Of a DNA stretch of 64,000 bases, positions 59,647 to 64,000 are shown in pieces. Source of the stretch: DASRDB01 sp035652815 (lineage in GTDB: Bacteria > Chloroflexota > Ktedonobacteria > Ktedonobacterales > Ktedonobacteraceae); NCBI GenBank assembly GCA_035652815.1, contig DASRDB010000003.1, positions 682,001-746,000 of the forward strand, given 5' to 3'. The translations under genes and the position numbers were made by a program. The notes under the pieces were generated by a model. That model had not been told where the DNA came from. It did not search any database and worked only from the letters and a program-made list of their open reading frames with translations. Positions within the stretch are counted from its first letter, which is position 1. The number at the start of each line of letters is the position of its first letter.

Positions 59647-60636
59647 CTAAACGGCTGCCTGTTCGGTGTAACCAATCGAGCGCGCGAAAGCTTCAAAGAG
59701 GCGGCGCTGCTCATCGTTCAAGTGCGTCGGTAACACCACATTCACAACAGCGTAAAGGTCGCCGCGCTGGTCGGGATGTCCCAACTGGGGCATGCCCTGT
59801 CCACGCAGGCGGAACGATTTCCCGTTGGCTGTCTCAGGCGGGATGCGCAGCATCAACCGGCGACCATCCGGCGTCAAGACGGTCGCTTCGCCGCCGAGCA
59901 TCGCCGTTGCTAACGGTACATCGATGGTAGTGCGCAGCGTAGTTCCCTCGCGGATGAAGCGCGTGTCGGGAAGCATATGCACGCGCAGGTAGAGATCGCC
60001 GCGTCCGGCTGTGCCTGGCGCTCCCTGTCCTGCGATACGAATGCGCGAACCCTCATCGACGCCCGCCGGAATCTTGACCTCGATCCGCTTGCTGCTGCCG
60101 TCGGCCTCGGTCAGTTCAAACACCCGCGTGGCTCCGGTGTATGCCTCGGCCAGCGTCACATCGACGGGAGCTTCTATATCCTGGCCTTTCGTGGCGCGAG
60201 GTCGCGCATAGCCAGTTGTGCCAGTCCTTGCGCCGCCAATGCCCGAACCGAAGTAGGTTTCAAAGAAGTCCGAGAATGGGGATTGGCCGCCAAACAGGTC
60301 GTTCAGGTCCTCTTCATTGACCGTGTAATACTGGTAGCGTCCGCCGCCATCATACGCGCCCTGCGGACCCGCACCCGCCCCGGCTGCTCCCGGCCAGTGT
60401 CCGTACTGCTCGTAGTACTGGCTCATTTCGTCGTACTTCTTGCGCTTCTCAGGATCAGAAAGCACTTCATTGGCCTCGTTGATCTCCTTGAATTTCTCCT
60501 CGGCAGCCTTGTCGCCAGGATTGACGTCAGGATGATACTTACGCGCCAGCTTGCGATACGCCTGCCGTATCTCCTTCTCGCTCGCGTTCTTATTGACGCC
60601 TAATATCTTGTAATAGTCCTTATAATCAACAGCCAT
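59647..60636 (-). CDS. cbpA: DnaJ-family co-chaperone without zinc finger (CbpA-like)
   Basis: 329 residues from ATG 60636 (AAAGGAAGG upstream). J domain at the N-terminus with HPD in KYHPDVNPG; a Gly-rich linker (GAAGAGAGPQGAYDGGG); then the C-terminal substrate-binding domains (GQDIEAPVDVTLAEA). The Cys-rich zinc finger of DnaJ is missing, as in CbpA type. It stimulates DnaK and hands it substrates. Third gene of the operon; a hairpin precedes it at 60688. Confidence 0.92.
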   Translation of the reverse strand: MAVDYKDYYKILGVNKNASEKEIRQAYRKLARKYHPDVNPGDKAAEEKFKEINEANEVLSDPEKRKKYDEMSQYYEQYGHWPGAAGAGAGPQGAYDGGGRYQYYTVNEEDLNDLFGGQSPFSDFFETYFGSGIGGARTGTTGYARPRATKGQDIEAPVDVTLAEAYTGATRVFELTEADGSSKRIEVKIPAGVDEGSRIRIAGQGAPGTAGRGDLYLRVHMLPDTRFIREGTTLRTTIDVPLATAMLGGEATVLTPDGRRLMLRIPPETANGKSFRLRGQGMPQLGHPDQRGDLYAVVNVVLPTHLNDEQRRLFEAFARSIGYTEQAAV

Positions 60637-60687
60637 AGTGCCTTCCTTTAGATATGTAGTTTTTATATGCTTTTGAAATAAAGCGGT

Positions 60688-60717
60688 CGCGTGGAGAGAT
60701 ATGAACCTCCCCACGCG
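60688..60717 (-). other. stem-loop between dnaK and cbpA
   Basis: CGCGTGG and CCACGCG bound a near-perfect stem (inner AGAG/CTCC). On the minus strand it is followed by ACCGCTTTATTT. It may be a processing or partial termination site that lowers cbpA-hspR levels relative to dnaK. Confidence 0.6.
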
Positions 60718-60736
60718 GCAGATTGCGCGTCACATT

Positions 60737-60768
60737 TGTGTAGAGACATCCCCTTGCAGGTGTCTTTC
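60737..60768. repeat. degenerate half copy of family C repeat
   Basis: TGTAGAGACATCCCCTTGCA resembles the right half of the copy at 51810-51840 (TGTAGAGCCATCCCCTTGCG). No left arm remains. It lies between dnaK and cbpA, inside the operon. Confidence 0.5.
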
Positions 60769-60797
60769 GTACCCTAACATGACACGCGGCAGGCGCA

Positions 60798-62690
60798 TTA
60801 GACTTCGCGGAATTCGCCTTCAACGGTTCCAGGCTCGTTGTTCTGTGGCGGCTCCTGCTGGTATCCGTCAGAACTCGCGCCTGCTCCGGGCTGGCTGTAG
60901 ATCTCCTGGCCAATGCGCTGCATCGCGCGCTCCAGGTCTTCGGACGTGCTGCGCATGCGCTCCACGTCGTTACCGTTCAAGGCATCGCGGACAGCTTTGA
61001 TCTTCTCTTCGACCTCGCTGCGCGTGCTGGCAGAGATCTTATCGCCAACGTCTCGCAGTGTGCGCTCCGCCTGATAGGCCAGGCTGTCGGCGCGGTTGCG
61101 CTGCTCGATCTCCTCCTTGCGGCGGCGGTCTTCTTGCGCGTGCATCTCGGCCTCGCGCACCATGCGATCAACTTCCTCTTTGGAGAGACCGCTGGACGCG
61201 GTGATGGTAATCTTCTGCTCGCGACCGGTGGCGCGGTCTTTCGCCGAGACATTCAGAATACCGTTAGCGTCGATGTCAAACGTGACTTCGATCTGCGGGA
61301 CACCGCGTGGCGCGGGTGCGATTCCTTCCAGGCGGAAGCGGCCCAGGCTCTTGTTGTCGCGAGCCAGTTCGCGCTCGCCCTGCAAGACATGCACCTCTAC
61401 AGCAGGCTGATTGTCCTCAGCCGTGCTGAAGATTTCGCTCTTGCGGGTCGGAATGGTCGTGTTGCGCTCGATCAGCTTCGTCATCACGCCGCCCAGCGTC
61501 TCAACGCCCAGGGAGAGCGGCGTTACGTCGAGCAGCAGGACATCCTTGACTTCGCCCTTCAAGACACCCGCCTGGATAGCAGCGCCGATGGCTACCACCT
61601 CGTCAGGGTTGACGCCCTTGTGCGGCTCTTTGTTGAAGATCTTGCGCACCATCTCTACGACGGCAGGCATGCGGGTCTGTCCACCGACCAGCACCACCTC
61701 GTTCACGTCGCTGGCGCGAATATCCGCGTCTTCCAGCGCCTTCATGACCGGGCCGCGTGTGCGCTCGATCAGGTCAGCCACCAACTGCTCCAGTTTCGAG
61801 CGGGTCAGGGTCATGACCAGGTGTTTGGGGCCGCTGGCATCAGCCGTGATAAACGGCAGGTTGATCTCCGTCTGCATCGAGGACGACAGTTCGATCTTGG
61901 CGCGTTCCGCCGCCTCTTTCAGGCGCTGCAACGCCATGCGGTCCTGACGCAGATCAATACCTGTTTCTTTCTTGAACTCGTCCGCCATCCAGTCGATGAT
62001 ACGCTGGTCGAAGTCGTCGCCGCCCAGGTGCGTGTCACCGTTGGTTGCTTTGACCTCGAAAACGCCATCGCCCAGTTGCAGGATGGAGATATCGAAGGTA
62101 CCACCGCCGAGGTCATAGACCGCGATGGTCTCATCTTTCTTCTTGTCGAGACCGTAGGCCAGCGAAGCAGCCGTTGGCTCGTTGATAATACGCAGGACTT
62201 CGAGTCCGGCGATCTTGCCCGCGTCTTTGGTCGCCTGGCGCTGGGTATCATTAAAGTATGCAGGAACAGTAATGACAGCTTGCGTGATCTTCTCACCCAG
62301 CTTGGCTTCCGCGTCGGCCTTCAATTTCTGCAAGATCATGGCCGAAATCTCAGGCGGGCTATACTCGCGGCCTCCCATCACGACACGGGCGTCACCATTC
62401 GAGGCACGAGTAATTTTGTACGGCACGTTCTTCATCGTGCGCTGCACTTCTGGATCGTCAAATTTGCGACCCATCAAGCGCTTAATCGAATAAATGGTAT
62501 TTTCCGGGTTGGTGACGGCCTGTCGTTTCGCAACCTGACCTACCAGGCGCTCACCGCTTTTCGTCACCGCAACAATTGAAGGGGTCAGGCGCGATCCCTC
62601 GCTGTTCTCCAGAACGGTCGGCTCACCAGCCTCAATTACCGCCACGACGGAGTTTGTTGTTCCCAGGTCTATGCCAAGCACTTTCGGCAT
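60798..62690 (-). CDS. dnaK: molecular chaperone DnaK (Hsp70)
   Basis: 630 residues. ATPase motifs GIDLGTTNSVVAV, VYDLGGGTFDISI and VNEVVLVGGQTRMP are present, with the substrate domain (DVTPLSLGVETLGG) and a C-terminal lid ending EGEFREV. It binds exposed peptides in an ATP-driven cycle with CbpA and GrpE. Second gene of the heat-shock operon. A 17-base palindrome at 62780 lies upstream. Confidence 0.97.
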   Translation of the reverse strand: MPKVLGIDLGTTNSVVAVIEAGEPTVLENSEGSRLTPSIVAVTKSGERLVGQVAKRQAVTNPENTIYSIKRLMGRKFDDPEVQRTMKNVPYKITRASNGDARVVMGGREYSPPEISAMILQKLKADAEAKLGEKITQAVITVPAYFNDTQRQATKDAGKIAGLEVLRIINEPTAASLAYGLDKKKDETIAVYDLGGGTFDISILQLGDGVFEVKATNGDTHLGGDDFDQRIIDWMADEFKKETGIDLRQDRMALQRLKEAAERAKIELSSSMQTEINLPFITADASGPKHLVMTLTRSKLEQLVADLIERTRGPVMKALEDADIRASDVNEVVLVGGQTRMPAVVEMVRKIFNKEPHKGVNPDEVVAIGAAIQAGVLKGEVKDVLLLDVTPLSLGVETLGGVMTKLIERNTTIPTRKSEIFSTAEDNQPAVEVHVLQGERELARDNKSLGRFRLEGIAPAPRGVPQIEVTFDIDANGILNVSAKDRATGREQKITITASSGLSKEEVDRMVREAEMHAQEDRRRKEEIEQRNRADSLAYQAERTLRDVGDKISASTRSEVEEKIKAVRDALNGNDVERMRSTSEDLERAMQRIGQEIYSQPGAGASSDGYQQEPPQNNEPGTVEGEFREV

Positions 62691-62779
62691 CCTTTTAGCC
62701 TCCTTCTGTTTGCATTCCCGCAGCTTCCGGCAATCTCCCCATCATCTTCTCCCCTACCGCTAAGTCTTAGGGAATGCAT

Positions 62780-62796
62780 CTTACAAATTTTGTAAG
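62780..62796. promoter_or_regulatory. palindrome upstream of dnaK
   Basis: CTTACAA and TTGTAAG are separated by ATT. It is a candidate operator between grpE and dnaK. The TTACAA/TTGTAA word also occurs in the grpE-upstream site 63539-63561. Confidence 0.45.
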
Positions 62797-62855
62797 TTGA
62801 TTTTTGTGTATTCTGTTAGATAAAACACGGAGTTCGCAAACTTTTATTCCCGGCA

Positions 62856-63404
62856 TCAACCCTGTCCAGCGACAATCACCTGCGCCGGGCGAATTACACG
62901 ATCACCCAGCACATAACCGGGCCGCGTCACCTGTAAGATGGTGCCTTCCGGTCTGCCCGAATTGGGCTGACTGCCCAGCGCCTCGTGAATACGCGGGTCA
63001 AATTGCTCTCCCGGCGTACCAATCTGCCGCACGCCCATCTGTTCAAGCGTACTCATCAAACGGCGGGCCACCAGCAAAATGCCCTGCGCCCACGATGAAT
63101 TGGCAAGTTCCGGCGGTGTCGCCTGCAAAGCCCGGCCAAGATCATCGAGGACAGGCAGGAGTTTGTTCAAGACCTCAGCTTGTGCGGCCAGCTTGCCTTC
63201 CTGCTGCTCCTGTCCTGCGCGGCGTTTGTAGTTGACGAAATCCGCCTGCGTGCGCCGCAACAGGTCCAGGTACTCCTCGCTTTTGGCCTGCTCAGACTCT
63301 AGCTGGAATTGCAGTTCGGCAATTTGCCCTTCTTTTTCTTGCACGTCGGAAGTCGTTCCCCGCTGAGGGCCTGCCGTTCCAAATTCCTGTGCGTTATGTT
63401 GCAT
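62856..63404 (-). CDS. grpE: nucleotide exchange factor GrpE
   Basis: 182 residues from ATG 63404 (AAAGGA nine bases upstream); a GTG at 63467 would extend it by 21 residues. A long N-terminal coiled coil (IAELQFQLESEQAKSEEYLDLLRRTQADFVNYKRR, in outline) and C-terminal beta domain with PVLDDLGRAL, FDPRIHEAL and GYVLGDRVIRPAQVIVAG. It releases ADP from DnaK. First gene of the operon. Confidence 0.93.
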   Translation of the reverse strand: MQHNAQEFGTAGPQRGTTSDVQEKEGQIAELQFQLESEQAKSEEYLDLLRRTQADFVNYKRRAGQEQQEGKLAAQAEVLNKLLPVLDDLGRALQATPPELANSSWAQGILLVARRLMSTLEQMGVRQIGTPGEQFDPRIHEALGSQPNSGRPEGTILQVTRPGYVLGDRVIRPAQVIVAGQG

Positions 63405-63538
63405 GTTTTCTATCCTTTTCCGATTTTCTGCGTCTACCTCTACCACAACCCCTCTTTTGTCTTCCACCTACATTATAAATCATCTAACAATTTTTAGCAA
63501 GTAAAATAACAAATAATAACACATCCTTACCAGATTTT

Positions 63539-63561
63539 CTTGAAAAGATACGTTTTACAAG
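63539..63561. promoter_or_regulatory. imperfect inverted repeat upstream of grpE
   Basis: CTTGAAAAGATACGTTTTACAAG has CTTG-AAAA and TTTT-CAAG arms with one bulged base. It loosely recalls the HAIR element of HspR (CTTGAGT-N7-ACTCAAG) but lacks the GAGT part. The grpE promoter should lie near. The rest of 63405-63668 shows no gene. Confidence 0.4.
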
Positions 63562-63668
63562 GGGTTAACGGTGAAAAATAATCACAAAGGTCTAGACAAT
63601 AGACACAACATTCAGAGGACAAGGACACGCTGATGAACTTTCACCACCACAATCGGCCATCCCACCAT

Positions 63669-63753
63669 GTCATCCAGAGCGCAGCGAAGGATCTCCAGTT
63701 TCGACGCGCGAATCGCCCGGCACACGAGATCCTTCGCTGCGCTCTGGATGACA
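63669..63753. repeat. family A hairpin repeat with compensated arm change
   Basis: Left arm TGTCATCCAGAGCGCAGCGA, right arm CGCTGCGCTCTGGATGACA. The usual CCTGAG/CTCAGG is CCAGAG/CTCTGG here: both arms changed, keeping the pairing. Confidence 0.87.
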
Positions 63754-63820
63754 TATAAGGCATGATCGAATTTGTCCGGCAACCTTCATCTTCGTATCCC
63801 TACCATCCATCTAACAGGCA

Positions 63821-64000
63821 TTAATGCTTCCCAACCGCATCCCCATCATCGCTTTTCGACGAATCTATTTGCTCAATACGTTCGCTTCGGGACTGATAAA
63901 AGACAATTTCCAGGCGGCGGCGCTCCTCTTCCACACGATTGAGAGTGCTGCGCACTTCCTGTACTTCTTGTTGCAGCATCAGCACCTGCCTGCGTATCTC
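63821..64000 (-). CDS. C-terminal part of a coiled-coil protein (cut by window edge)
   Basis: The open minus frame from the window edge reads EIRRQVLMLQQEVQEVRSTL, NRVEEERRRLEIVFYQSRSE and ends DAVGKH at the TAA at 63823-63821. It is a strongly helical, charged heptad-like segment of at least 59 residues. The start lies beyond the window. A family A hairpin is 68 bases after its stop. No function can be named. Confidence 0.7.
   Translation of the reverse strand, partial: EIRRQVLMLQQEVQEVRSTLNRVEEERRRLEIVFYQSRSERIEQIDSSKSDDGDAVGKH

Noticed and set aside
61134..62579. Long plus-strand frame opposite dnaK (481 residues)
   Set aside because: It is an antisense shadow of the strongly conserved dnaK gene; no ribosome-binding site or domain supports it.
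63405..63668. CIRCE element upstream of grpE
   Set aside because: No TTAGCACTC-N9-GAGTGCTAA form is present; only loosely related inverted repeats.
1..64000. tRNA, rRNA, CRISPR array or complete insertion sequence
   Set aside because: None was seen by eye on either strand; a covariance-model or repeat-finder run would be needed to exclude short ones.

Overview
The window looks like chromosomal DNA of a Ktedonobacteria-type member of the Chloroflexota. This is inferred from several things seen together: mid-50s GC content by eye, a T-box leader, a grpE-dnaK-cbpA-hspR stress operon, envelope lipoproteins without outer-membrane genes, a GMC/Fe-S dehydrogenase island, and three families of intergenic hairpin repeats. 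No rRNA, tRNA, CRISPR array or complete insertion sequence was seen. The left edge shows no supported gene before 152; the right edge cuts a gene (63821-64000, minus strand).

Layout. 0.1-8.9 kb: a small XRE regulator, methionine aminopeptidase, a beta-keto-acid cleavage enzyme, a GAF sensor kinase, a GT39-like membrane glycosyltransferase, a 57-residue zinc-ribbon protein, and an alpha/beta hydrolase-like protein whose catalytic residues look lost. 9.1-12.7 kb: a CHAT (caspase-like) domain fused to a two-ring Clp ATPase, with both CHAT catalytic residues apparently replaced. 12.9-22.0 kb: a WYL regulator, a pair of beta-propeller lipoproteins, an esterase-like hydrolase, a GNAT enzyme, a PEP-mutase/isocitrate-lyase family enzyme, a methyltransferase, OsmC, and a DUF2892/SRPBCC-like membrane protein.

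22.2-41.7 kb is a nearly unidirectional oxidation island: Zn alcohol dehydrogenase, cytochrome b561-Mo-cofactor fusion, TPP enzyme, enolase-superfamily enzyme, FAD/Fe-S/CCG dehydrogenase with a C-terminal membrane segment, an internally duplicated His-containing membrane protein, gluconate 2-dehydrogenase subunit-3 homologue, GMC flavoprotein, M24 hydrolase with altered metal ligands, glucose-dehydrogenase-like SDR, type II NADH dehydrogenase, and an amylo-1,6-glucosidase-like enzyme. The inferred theme is oxidation of sugars and sugar acids by cytoplasm-facing dehydrogenases feeding the membrane quinone pool.

42-51 kb: an excisionase-like HTH protein, a Rickettsia-type valyl-tRNA synthetase under a T-box leader, an Rpn-like nuclease, a lipoprotein, a lone receiver domain, and a four-gene envelope-stress-like operon (70-aa protein, DUF2089, SHOCT-like, DUF4097). 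51.5-59.1 kb: a frameshifted HTH pseudogene, HAD dehalogenase, TetR-MMPL pair with a clear operator, GrpB-family protein, two paralogous Pro/Gln-tailed membrane proteins and a LysE exporter. 59.3-63.4 kb: the heat-shock operon grpE-dnaK-cbpA-hspR on the minus strand.

Three hairpin repeat families recur between genes. Family A carries TGTCATCCTGAGCGCAGCGA arms, family B carries TGTAGGGACGCG arms, and family C carries GGAAGCCACCCGCAAGGGG arms. Some are nested (A inside B). Arms show compensatory changes and, in family C, locus-specific palindromic extensions.
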